Shown here: one piece after another, positions 7,454 to 14,219 of the stretch
How positions within the stretch are numbered: position 1 is the stretch's first letter
Layout of the letters: every line of letters starts with the position of its first letter
Source: Hyphomicrobiales bacterium
GTDB taxonomy: Bacteria; Pseudomonadota; Alphaproteobacteria; Rhizobiales; Xanthobacteraceae
Assembly (NCBI GenBank): GCA_009377755.1
Contig: WHTM01000028.1
Coordinates: 1 to 64,000, forward strand
DNA length: 64,000 bases
Direction of reading: 5' to 3'
Program-made: the position numbers and the translations under genes
The notes under the pieces: model-generated
Seen by the model: only the letters and a program-made list of their open reading frames with translations
The model's database searches: none
What the model was told of the DNA's origin: nothing

Positions 7454-8575
7454 TTACGCCAGCCATGCGCTGTCATCCCAGAAGCCGACTCGATTGCTGC
7501 CGATCAGGTAGTCGCTTGCCCGCTTGAATGCGGCCTGTCGGGCGCGGTCGGTGGAGTCGGCGGCACTGATTCCCATGCGGTAAGCGGTTTGTCGCCAAGC
7601 TTCGACGTTCACCACCTTCGCGTTGTGCGGGATGTGCCCGTTTGCGGGCGGCTGTTCGCCTTGTTCGTTGATGGCCTCTGCAAGCGCCCTCAGAGCCGTT
7701 CGTGCGGCCTTCGGCATGCTGGCGGTCTTTGGGGCGGCCGACTTGATCGGCGCGTCGGCGGCCACGACAACGCAACTGGTGACGGATTTGCCCTCGACAT
7801 CCTGCCCGATCTCCACCGACATCAGGCGAAAGGCGAACGTGTCGCCGGTGCGGTGGTCGCGCTGTTTGGCGACGGTGGCGGTGGCGATGCCGGTTTCCGA
7901 CTTCGATACCTCAATTTCGGTATCGGCCGCCGCTTTCAACAACGAATGCCCTCGTGCGCCCCTGCTGTCATCCTTGCCGGCATGGTGGATCACCATGACG
8001 TGCGCCTTGGTTTCGAGGCGCAGCCGGTCACAGTGAGCGACAAATTTGCCCATGTCGCTGCTATCGTTTTCGTTGCCGCCGCTCAGGGCCCGGCTCAGAG
8101 TATCGACGACGATCAATTCCAGGTCAGGGGGCCCCGGTGGCAGTTCGCGAATGCGCTGGATCAGGAGTTTTGCATCGGCATCGGAGCGGCATAGGTCGAT
8201 CGGCTCCGGGATGACGTAGAGCGGCACCTTGGTCACGTCGATTTGGTGGTGGATGCGGAAAGCGGTCAGCCGTTCCTCTATGCCGAGTCCGCCCTCTGCG
8301 GCGACGTAGACGACGGCACCCTGCCGGACGGTGCGTCCGCGCCAGTTCCAGCCGAGCGCAACGTGCGCTGCCTTGTCCAAGGCGTCGAACGTCTTGCCGC
8401 TGCCGCTTGCACCGTACTCAATCGACATTGCGCCACGGTCGAGAAGATCGGCTATCAGCGACTCGCGTTTCGGCGGTAGGTGCATCTGGTGCCAGGGGAT
8501 TAGCACCAGGCGCGGCGGTGCCGGCTCGCGAACTTCCTGCCGCTCATTGGGGAGTTTCGTTGCGGTTGCGGTCAT
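7454..8575 (-). CDS. RecA-fold replicative helicase / RepA-like AAA ATPase
   Basis: A 373-residue ATPase with Walker A GASGSGKT (55-62), a VVYVAAEGG segment (88-96), Walker B IVVDT (155-159) and a sensor-like VMVIHHAGKD near 195. This is the layout of RepA/DnaB-type hexameric helicases (AAA_25). The C terminus (about 290-373) is an extra helical domain that may bind the origin or primase. The start overlaps the primase stop (ATGA), so primase and helicase are made together. The iteron array follows its stop codon, which would suit an initiator-helicase acting there. Confidence 0.85.
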   Translation of the reverse strand: MTATATKLPNERQEVREPAPPRLVLIPWHQMHLPPKRESLIADLLDRGAMSIEYGASGSGKTFDALDKAAHVALGWNWRGRTVRQGAVVYVAAEGGLGIEERLTAFRIHHQIDVTKVPLYVIPEPIDLCRSDADAKLLIQRIRELPPGPPDLELIVVDTLSRALSGGNENDSSDMGKFVAHCDRLRLETKAHVMVIHHAGKDDSRGARGHSLLKAAADTEIEVSKSETGIATATVAKQRDHRTGDTFAFRLMSVEIGQDVEGKSVTSCVVVAADAPIKSAAPKTASMPKAARTALRALAEAINEQGEQPPANGHIPHNAKVVNVEAWRQTAYRMGISAADSTDRARQAAFKRASDYLIGSNRVGFWDDSAWLA

Positions 8576-9444
8576 GCTGCGGCCCTCCCGGCTTGCGCCC
8601 GTAGGGCGTCGTTCCAGTCTTTGCAGCCGTCCGGCGGATATCGCAGCACGACGCGCCGGTGGCGGTGCGCATGCGCGGTGCGTTCGGCGGCGGCCCGTCC
8701 CGCATCGTCGGAGTCGGCGAAGACGTGAAGTTCGAGCACACTATTGGGAATGGCTACGCGGCTCATGCGCGCGGCACCGAGGCAGCACCACACCGGCACG
8801 CCGGAGAGCTGCATGGCGGATAACCCGGTCTCAATACCTTCGGCGATGCCGAGCACATCACCGGCAGCACCGAGGCGAACAGCACCGTGGCCGAGCGCGC
8901 CCGTCGTCTTGCGCGGGATGCCGACCTGCGCTTTGCGGGTGCCGCGCGGGTCTAACAGCGTCACCTGCACCGCAATGGTGCGTCGGTCCGGCGCCTGCAC
9001 CGCGGCCACCATCGCCGGCAACTGGTACTTGTCGAGATACGTAGAGCCGCCACATCGCAGCGACGGCGGAACGTCGATGATGATTCCGCGGGCCCTCAAG
9101 TATTTTTCGACGATCGTTCCGGTGGCGCGGCCGGCCGCGGCCCATATCGTGATGGCCGCAGGATCGGGATTGTGCTCAACAGACTTTCGCGCCGCCGCAA
9201 CAACTTCGCGGCGCCGCGAGATTTCACCATCGAGCAATCCGCGCCGTCGCAGTTCATCGAGGATGGCGGCGGTGGAGCAGTTGGCGAAGCACCTCACCAG
9301 CACCGCCTTGTTGCCGTCCTTGACCAGAAGAGATGGGTTGCGGTCGCCGTTGCCCTTGCCGTGGCCGGGAACCGGGCAGCGGCAAAGGTAGGAGTCGAGC
9401 ATCGACTTCCCGCCGAGCGCCTGGGTGATTGCGGCGGCGGTCAT
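8572..9444 (-). CDS. Toprim-domain phage/plasmid primase
   Basis: A 290-residue protein. An N-terminal zinc site is made by C23, H28, C52 and C56 (CPVPGH ... RCFANCS). A central region (about 60-190) follows, then a Toprim domain with EGIETG (202-207) and DSDDAG (244-249). These are the hallmarks of DnaG/TraC/P4-type primases that make RNA primers for replication. ATG 9444 overlaps the TGA of the zinc-ribbon gene. Together with the helicase it forms the replication core of the island. Confidence 0.87.
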   Translation of the reverse strand: MTAAAITQALGGKSMLDSYLCRCPVPGHGKGNGDRNPSLLVKDGNKAVLVRCFANCSTAAILDELRRRGLLDGEISRRREVVAAARKSVEHNPDPAAITIWAAAGRATGTIVEKYLRARGIIIDVPPSLRCGGSTYLDKYQLPAMVAAVQAPDRRTIAVQVTLLDPRGTRKAQVGIPRKTTGALGHGAVRLGAAGDVLGIAEGIETGLSAMQLSGVPVWCCLGAARMSRVAIPNSVLELHVFADSDDAGRAAAERTAHAHRHRRVVLRYPPDGCKDWNDALRAQAGRAAA

Positions 9445-10004
9445 GGCGTGGCCTCGCCTTGGTGGCGTCGCCGGTATGTCCATTGCCGACAACGATTGGA
9501 GCAGAACTTGACATCGCCGCGCCTACCTTTCGGCAGCGGCTTCTTGCAGGCCTCGCAGTTCTTCGGGCGCCCCCACTTCCAATCGAGCGTGGACTTGCCG
9601 CCGTTCTCCCGGCGCCGCTTGCGATATGCGCGTTGATAGCAACGGTTCGAACAGACGGCCCAGTTGAACCAGCGCGCGGTGCCCCGGAAGTGCTTTCCGG
9701 GACCGGGAACAGGAATGCTGATTGGCTCACCGCACCCTGCGCAGTCGCGCTGTTCCCGGTCGAGGTTTAGTCCGCTATCTTCCGAGAAATCACCATGCTT
9801 GAAACACTCGAAGCACATCGAGACGAGTCCCCAACCGTGATTGGTGTCTTCGAGGATAACGAAACGCTTCAACGTCGGCGGCTCGAAGCGATCCCCGCAC
9901 CAGTGGCAACAGTCAGGCCGCGTTACGGGTAAGCGATAGTTCTCTTGAGAAATATCACCCTCCTGTAACGCTCCCCCGTCTTGCGGTGCTGAGGGCGCGG
10001 TCAT
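9441..10004 (-). CDS. Triple zinc-ribbon protein in replication operon
   Basis: A 187-residue protein with three separated Cys-rich modules: CCHWCG...MCFECF (about 32-68), CAGCGEP...CSNRCYQ (about 86-124) and CEACKKPL...CSNRCRQ (about 149-174). The last two end in near-identical CSNRC(Y/R)Q followed by Arg-rich helices, so they look like duplicated MYM/zinc-ribbon fingers. I know no named family. Location before the primase suggests a DNA-binding role in replication or recombination. ATG 10004 overlaps the previous TGA. Confidence 0.6.
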   Translation of the reverse strand: MTAPSAPQDGGALQEGDISQENYRLPVTRPDCCHWCGDRFEPPTLKRFVILEDTNHGWGLVSMCFECFKHGDFSEDSGLNLDREQRDCAGCGEPISIPVPGPGKHFRGTARWFNWAVCSNRCYQRAYRKRRRENGGKSTLDWKWGRPKNCEACKKPLPKGRRGDVKFCSNRCRQWTYRRRHQGEATP

Positions 10005-10192
10005 GATGCACACTCCACAACGCGCATGCCGCTTGCCGATGCCAGGGCGCAAGCCTCAATCAGCGCGTCATGCCTGCAACCGAACAACCAGCCATGCGAG
10101 CGCAGCAACACCAACCAGGCGGGCCCTTCTTTCAACACCATCACGGCGGCGAAGCGATGCGGTGGGAATTGGATGACGGAGCCGGTCGTCAT
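10001..10192 (-). CDS. Hypothetical phage protein (63 aa)
   Basis: A short protein beginning MTTGSVIQFPPHRFAAVMVL with two predicted beta strands and a helix (HDALIEACALASASG). It is coupled at both ends to its neighbours by ATGA overlaps. No family recognised; part of the replication operon. Confidence 0.6.
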   Translation of the reverse strand: MTTGSVIQFPPHRFAAVMVLKEGPAWLVLLRSHGWLFGCRHDALIEACALASASGMRVVECAS

Positions 10193-10497
10193 GGTGCGCT
10201 CCCGATAAGATCGAGGAGTGCGCCGATCGGTGATGATGCTCGCCCGCTGCCGTCTCGCGTCATGGCCTTCCGTAAGGCATCAAGCGGCGCGCCGAACTGT
10301 AGGGCGAAGCTTGCGAGAATCGCACCGTCCCGCGCGATGGCGTCGGCACCAGAGCCGAGCTTCCGCGCGCTGACGAATATCTCGCCGAGCGAGCCGTCCT
10401 CGTAGAAGCCGAGCGAGGCGACGAAGTGCTGGCCGGCGTGTTCAAAATCTAACGTCTCGGCCGGGCGGCGGCTGTGAAGTCGGCGGCGCTGGCTCAT
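10189..10497 (-). CDS. Stand-alone TSCPD-like domain protein
   Basis: A 102-residue protein with the pattern RRRLHSRRPAETLDFEHAGQ, then SLGFYEDGSLGEIFVSARK, GSGADAIARD and SFALQFGAPL...SPIGALLD. This matches the TSCPD-type domain otherwise found at the C terminus of B12-dependent ribonucleotide reductases and alone in phages. The cysteines of the namesake motif are absent, so a structural or nucleic-acid-binding role is more likely than catalysis. ATG 10497 overlaps the TGA of the first gene of the operon. Confidence 0.65.
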   Translation of the reverse strand: MSQRRRLHSRRPAETLDFEHAGQHFVASLGFYEDGSLGEIFVSARKLGSGADAIARDGAILASFALQFGAPLDALRKAMTRDGSGRASSPIGALLDLIGSAP

Positions 10498-10664
10498 GCC
10501 ACGCCCTTCCAACGATCGAGGACATGTCGCAGCGACTCGCGCTCGGCTTTCTCGACGACCTCAGGCTGCGCCGCCTCGGCCGCGGCGTCGATCAGGTCGA
10601 GGGAGGCCTGCGCCATCCCGCGGACCTTTTTGCTACTGGTAGCAATTTGCTCGGAGGCACTCAT
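10494..10664 (-). CDS. Small helical protein, first gene of replication operon
   Basis: A 56-residue frame, MSASEQIATSSKKVRGMAQA followed by an amphipathic acidic helix and ending in RHVLDRWKGVA. GGAG lies 12 bases before the ATG at 10664, and its TGA overlaps the next ATG. It is short enough to be missed by a length cutoff. Function unknown. Its upstream region carries three copies of TGATGTAGC, one of them adjoining its ribosome binding site. Confidence 0.6.
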   Translation of the reverse strand: MSASEQIATSSKKVRGMAQASLDLIDAAAEAAQPEVVEKAERESLRHVLDRWKGVA

Positions 10665-10666
10665 GG

Positions 10667-10750
10667 TGATGTAGCTCCAATTGCTGCACTTGCGTGCTCG
10701 GCTCGGGTGGGCTACATCAGGGCCGCTTGCCAGCCATCCTTGATGTAGCT
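10667..10750. promoter_or_regulatory. Triplicated TGATGTAGC motif, candidate operator of replication operon
   Basis: TGATGTAGCT occurs at 10667-10676 and 10741-10750, and its reverse complement GCTACATCA at 10711-10719, all within 84 bases in front of the first replication gene. The nearest copy overlaps that gene's ribosome binding site. Three matches to a 9-mer in so short a stretch suggest binding sites of a regulator, for example the AlpA-like protein or an absent repressor. Confidence 0.5.
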
Positions 10751-10752
10751 TT

Positions 10753-10826
10753 TGGTGGAGCGGATCGGACTTGAACCGACGGCGCGTTTGGCTTCCAAGA
10801 CCCGGCGCCGCAAACCTGCCCGCCCC
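10753..10826 (-). tRNA. Degenerate tRNA or tRNA-like element in the island
   Basis: On the minus strand a 74-nt segment has a tRNA-like 3' half. The T-arm (stem GTCGG/CCGAT around TTCAAGT) and an acceptor stem GGGGCGG/CCGCTCC with one G-U pair are followed by A and an encoded CCA. The D-arm is abnormal, and I cannot fold a proper anticodon stem around TCTTGGAAG, so no identity is assigned. It could be a decayed phage tRNA or an old attachment-site remnant. Confidence 0.45.
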
Positions 10827-10831
10827 AAACG

Positions 10832-10869
10832 AAAAGAAGCCCCGGCCTTGCGGCTGGGGCTTTCTTGTT
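10832..10869 (-). terminator. Rho-independent terminator after AlpA-like gene
   Basis: GAAGCCCCGGCC pairs with GGCTGGGGCTTTC around TTGC. The minus-strand reading ends in GCTTCTTTTC and the plus-strand reading in TTTCTTGTTT, so it could work in both directions. It directly follows the stop of the AlpA-like gene and precedes the tRNA-like element. Confidence 0.8.
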
Positions 10870-11075
10870 TAGGCGGCGGCTTCCGTTACTTGATCGCGCT
10901 TGGCAACCTGTGATTCGAGCCAAGCGTCAATTTCACTTTCGACCCACAGAAGCGGAGCGGCTGAACTAAGCTTGACGGGTCTCGGGAATGTGCCGGTCTT
11001 CACGAGGCGCCAGAGGTGCACCTTCGAATACGGCACCCCCTTTGCCTTCAGGGCGTCGCGGTCGAGTAACTGCAT
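10869..11075 (-). CDS. AlpA-family HTH protein (excisionase/regulator)
   Basis: A 68-residue MerR-like winged-helix protein: KGVPYSKVHLWRLVKTGTFP gives the helix-turn-helix, and LSSAAPLLWVESEIDAWLES the wing and following helix. AlpA proteins act as excisionases or transcription activators of P4-type integrases. It is a single gene with its own terminator, 57 bases from the gene next to the integrase. Confidence 0.8.
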   Translation of the reverse strand: MQLLDRDALKAKGVPYSKVHLWRLVKTGTFPRPVKLSSAAPLLWVESEIDAWLESQVAKRDQVTEAAA

Positions 11076-11132
11076 GGGGCCGTTTCCTCACTGAGTGAAA
11101 TCACAGTGAAGATAGGCGAGTGACCGGCCCTG

Positions 11133-11657
11133 TCAGTCCCGATTAAATGTGAGGGTATTTTTTCGGGATCGTGCTTCCGAAACTCGTTTTGCCAGGGAGG
11201 GTTCCCCGGCCCGAAAGAGTCTTTCGACACTCGGATGTTTATTGGGCAGCGCTTTCATTGCCCGGATAATTTCCTTGTCCTTCACACCGGGAAACATCTT
11301 GCGACCAAATTCAACGCATTCGAACAAATCTTCATTTTTGGAGCGCGCCTTCTTTGGGGCACCCCGTTTGCGGCGCTTGGTAAACTCCTTCTCCTTCACG
11401 GCGAGATGATAGCCAATTAGCGCCCAGCGGTGCAGTTCCGGCATTTCCCACGGAATATCTAGGCGCTCGCAGAGAGCGCGCTCCGCCGTATCCAGCCGGT
11501 CTAATTCCTCATGTAATATTTTCCGTAATAGCCCGGCTTCATCCATTGCTTTGGTGATTTCCAGGGACTTGCGTAGAACGTTCCTTCGTTCCTCTACATT
11601 CCAAGGTTCCGGCTTTTGCTTGCCGCGCGCGGACGCTAGTACGGTCTTGCCGCCCAT
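11133..11657 (-). CDS. Unknown protein translationally coupled to integrase
   Basis: A 174-residue, highly charged, helical protein (RRNVLRKSLEITKAMDEAGL; FTKRRKRGAPKKARSK), with a Cys-containing middle (FECVEFGRKMF) and a basic C terminus. ATG 11657 shares its first base with the integrase TGA (TGATG). Its base composition appears visibly less GC-rich than its neighbours, suggesting a separate origin. No family recognised. Because it is made only with the integrase it may assist recombination or regulate it. Confidence 0.6.
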   Translation of the reverse strand: MGGKTVLASARGKQKPEPWNVEERRNVLRKSLEITKAMDEAGLLRKILHEELDRLDTAERALCERLDIPWEMPELHRWALIGYHLAVKEKEFTKRRKRGAPKKARSKNEDLFECVEFGRKMFPGVKDKEIIRAMKALPNKHPSVERLFRAGEPSLAKRVSEARSRKNTLTFNRD

Positions 11658-12967
11658 CACGCCCTCGCCTTCATCTCGACCACGTTCGCGGGCGGCGGAT
11701 CGACGATCGAGCGCAGTCGGGCTGACCACAAGATCAGGGCCTCGCGTTTTTCGTCCGCATATTCGTAAAGATCGTACACCCCCTTGATCCCCGGCCGGAC
11801 GTGCTCCAGCAACGTCTCGCGGACTTCTTCGGCCACCTTGAGCGCCGACAGGTGCGTGCGCATGGTGCGGCGGACGTCGTGATTGATCCAGTGCGGCAGC
11901 GTCACGCGCCTGTGATCGTCACCCCGCTTCCGCGCCATGGCCTGCATGGTGTGCAGCATCTTCTTGTCTAGCTTCGCCTTAGGGTCGGAGAACTGATTTG
12001 GCTTCAGCGGGCGGCGGCCGGCGGAGAACGAGAACAGATGATCGCCGGACTTGAAGCGCGGTAGCGATTCCAGGACCTCGACCGCAGCATCACTAAGCGG
12101 AACAAGGCGAGGATGGGGCTCCTGCCCTTTCACCTTCTTCACCCGCCCCAGCGGCACCTTCAATGTCCGCGCGGCCAAGTCGATCTCACTCCAACTTGCA
12201 CCGGCGATTTCGTTAAGGCGGACACCGGTCAGCACCAGGAGGCGGTAGAGCGGCCCATACGGGTAGTCCCAGCGGCCCGTCACCCGCCAGAAAGCGCGCA
12301 GTTCATCGTCGCTCAGGGTGCGGGTCCGGCTGTTGCGCTCGCCGATCAGATCGGCCGGCTTCAGCCGGGAGCAGGGATTGACCTCGATCCCGTAGTCGTC
12401 GGTGCCGATCGCCCAATTGAAGAACCGCCGGATCAGGGCAAAGTGCTTGAACGCGGCGTATTTGGCGTCGCGCTCGACCGCCTCCCGGATCACCTTCTTG
12501 ATGTCGTTCGACGTGATCTCCGTCACCGGCCGCTTGGGCCACCGCGCGACAAACTCTTGCCGCAACTGGTGCTCCATTTCGCCGGCGCTGCGCAGCTTCT
12601 GCCTGTGGATATGCCGGATGAACGCCTCCGCCGCCGCCGTGAAGGTGTTCGACTGCTTCCGCAGTTCCGCTTGCCGCGCTTGCTCGGCGATCACGGCCGG
12701 GTCGCGGCCGGCCGCGATCAGCTTGAGCCACGCGCGCGCCTTCTCGTGCGCATCAGCCAGGGATATCGCCGGGTAGCTCCCCAGGGCGCGCCGCGTGGGA
12801 TGGCTCGACCCATTGAAGCGTGCGGCCAAGACAAACGTCTTACGGCCGGTGTCGCTGACGCGGACGCCGAAGCCGGGGAACCCGGTATCCCATACGTCAT
12901 ACAGCTTGCCGGCCGGTGCCGGCTTCAGGGCCTTCAGGGTCCGGTCGGTCAGGTTCCGTTTCGCCAT
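11657..12967 (-). CDS. int: P4-type tyrosine integrase
   Basis: A 436-residue site-specific recombinase. The N-terminal 90 residues match the DUF4102 arm-binding domain (LTDRTLKALKPAPAGKLYDV), then a SAM-like core-binding domain, then the catalytic domain with R250 (LTGVRLNEI), H363-x-x-R366 (NHDVRRTMRTHL), H389 (LLEHV) and nucleophile Y398 or Y401. GGAGGG before ATG 12967 sets the start. It lies beside the 3' tRNA-Leu fragment, which is its expected attachment site. Confidence 0.93.
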   Translation of the reverse strand: MAKRNLTDRTLKALKPAPAGKLYDVWDTGFPGFGVRVSDTGRKTFVLAARFNGSSHPTRRALGSYPAISLADAHEKARAWLKLIAAGRDPAVIAEQARQAELRKQSNTFTAAAEAFIRHIHRQKLRSAGEMEHQLRQEFVARWPKRPVTEITSNDIKKVIREAVERDAKYAAFKHFALIRRFFNWAIGTDDYGIEVNPCSRLKPADLIGERNSRTRTLSDDELRAFWRVTGRWDYPYGPLYRLLVLTGVRLNEIAGASWSEIDLAARTLKVPLGRVKKVKGQEPHPRLVPLSDAAVEVLESLPRFKSGDHLFSFSAGRRPLKPNQFSDPKAKLDKKMLHTMQAMARKRGDDHRRVTLPHWINHDVRRTMRTHLSALKVAEEVRETLLEHVRPGIKGVYDLYEYADEKREALILWSARLRSIVDPPPANVVEMKARA

Positions 12968-12980
12968 GCCGCCCTCCATT

Positions 12981-13026
12981 CTGGCAACAGGCTGGCAACA
13001 GATTTGGTGCAATTGGGTGTTGCCAG
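12981..13026. promoter_or_regulatory. CTGGCAACAG repeats upstream of integrase
   Basis: Two direct copies of CTGGCAACAG (12981-12990 and 12992-13001) and an inverted TGTTGCCAG (13018-13026) lie immediately upstream of the integrase start. They may be integrase arm-type sites or an operator for integrase autoregulation. Confidence 0.4.
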
Positions 13027-13128
13027 ATGAAACGGAATGATACAGGAAGAAACAGGGAAGGCAAGAGCTATCGGCACTTTTGGAAACAGAATGAACGGAT
13101 ATGCAATAGGGTGAAATACCTATCCTAG

Positions 13129-13186
13129 GGACTTAAAATCCGTTGGGCGTAAGCCCGTGAGGGTTCGACTCCCTCCGCCCGCACCA
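13129..13186 (+). other. attR: 3' fragment of tRNA-Leu (anticodon TAA)
   Basis: The segment contains the anticodon loop CTTAAAA, a long variable arm (TGGGCGTAAGCCCG), the T-arm (GAGGGTTCGACTCCCTC), acceptor strand CGCCCGC, A and CCA. The matching 5' acceptor GCGGGCG and D-arm are absent upstream, where the sequence is island DNA. One anticodon-stem pair is already broken, marking the crossover near 13129. This is the classic product of integration into a tRNA 3' half. Confidence 0.85.
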
Positions 13187-13282
13187 CATTGCCAATGTTC
13201 ACCCGCGCAACCCGCCCGGGACTTGAGCGCCGTCGCGTCTTGCCTATTCTGCCGGCGTCGCGGCTCTTACCAGAGAGGTCCC

Positions 13283-14209
13283 ATGGCACTTCTGCTCACC
13301 GCCATTTTCGGGGCGCCCGAAGAATGGCGAAAACTGATTGCGGCTGAAATGCCGGACGTGGATGTGCGCATCTGGCCGGGCACCGGCGATCCCGCCGATA
13401 TCGAGGTCGCCGCCGTCGCTGGCTTGCCGCGCGGCAAGCTGAAGAGTTTTCCCAATCTACGCCTGATCGTGTCGCTGACGGCGGGCATCGATATGCTTCT
13501 CGGCGATCCTGATCTTCCCGCCGTTCCGATCGTGCGGGCCGCGGACCCCGATGGTGACGTCATGATCGACGAGTTCGCCCTGCTCCACGTCCTGCGTCAC
13601 CACCGCGAGATGCCGGCTTTCGCGCTCGCGCAGCAGAAAGGCGAATGGCTTCCCATCAAGCCCAAGCATGCGCATGAGCGCCCCGTCGGGGTCATGGGCC
13701 TTGGTGCCATCGGACTTTCAGTGGCGCAGACGCTGGCGCGGCACGGGTTTGATGTCGCCGGCTGGGTGCGCTCGCCACGCCAGGCGGACGGCATCGCTAT
13801 CTTTCACGGAAGCGAACAGTTGTCTGCATTCCTCGCGCGCAGCGAGATCGTGATCAATCTGCTACCGCTGACGCCGGAGACAAAGGGCATCCTCAATGCC
13901 GCGACTTTCAATCAACTGCCGAAGGGTGCCTCGGTCATCAACCTCGGGCGTGGCCCGCACGTGGCTGAAGTCGACCTGATGGCGGCACTCGACAGCGGTC
14001 ACCTGGCCGCCGCGACGCTCGATGTCTTTCCAATCGAGCCGCTGCCGAAGGACAGTTCGCTGTGGCGCCATCCAAAAATCACCATTACGCCGCACGCTTC
14101 GCGCCGCATCTATCCGGGCAATCTCGCCCCGCGCGTGTGCGATGCCATCAGGCGCCTGCAATCCGGTGCGCCGCTGCAGCACCAAGTCGATCGCAAGCGC
14201 GGCTATTGA
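13283..14209 (+). CDS. D-2-hydroxyacid dehydrogenase, GhrA-like glyoxylate/hydroxypyruvate reductase
   Basis: A 308-residue NAD(P)H-dependent reductase. The Rossmann motif GVMGLGAIG begins near residue 135. The catalytic Arg is in INLGRGPHV, and ITITPHAS carries the catalytic His. Length and the absence of a long N-terminal lobe match the GhrA subgroup, which reduces glyoxylate and hydroxypyruvate. ATG 13283 follows AGAGAGGT; a longer frame from 13157 would run through the tRNA fragment. It is the first chromosomal gene outside the island. Confidence 0.82.
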   Translation: MALLLTAIFGAPEEWRKLIAAEMPDVDVRIWPGTGDPADIEVAAVAGLPRGKLKSFPNLRLIVSLTAGIDMLLGDPDLPAVPIVRAADPDGDVMIDEFALLHVLRHHREMPAFALAQQKGEWLPIKPKHAHERPVGVMGLGAIGLSVAQTLARHGFDVAGWVRSPRQADGIAIFHGSEQLSAFLARSEIVINLLPLTPETKGILNAATFNQLPKGASVINLGRGPHVAEVDLMAALDSGHLAAATLDVFPIEPLPKDSSLWRHPKITITPHASRRIYPGNLAPRVCDAIRRLQSGAPLQHQVDRKRGY

Positions 14210-14219
14210 CGCAGAAGCT

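Larger units (their letters stand above)
1..13186. mobile_element. Integrated prophage / phage-like island (right end; left end outside window)
   Basis: A block of phage-type genes, almost all on the minus strand, ends at a tyrosine integrase (11657-12967) placed next to a 3' tRNA-Leu fragment at 13129-13186. It carries an AlpA-like factor, a primase, a RecA-fold helicase, a terminase large subunit and many small unknown proteins with overlapping ends. The 5' half of the tRNA is absent on this side, so the reconstituted tRNA and the other attachment site must lie to the left of the window. No portal, major capsid, tail or CI-like repressor gene is recognisable in the visible 13 kb. It may be a complete prophage, a defective one or a satellite. 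Confidence 0.88.

Noticed and set aside
11048-11230. 60-codon minus-strand frame between AlpA-like gene and its neighbour
   Set aside because: Overlaps the AlpA-like start region and the end of the next gene out of frame; no coding character.
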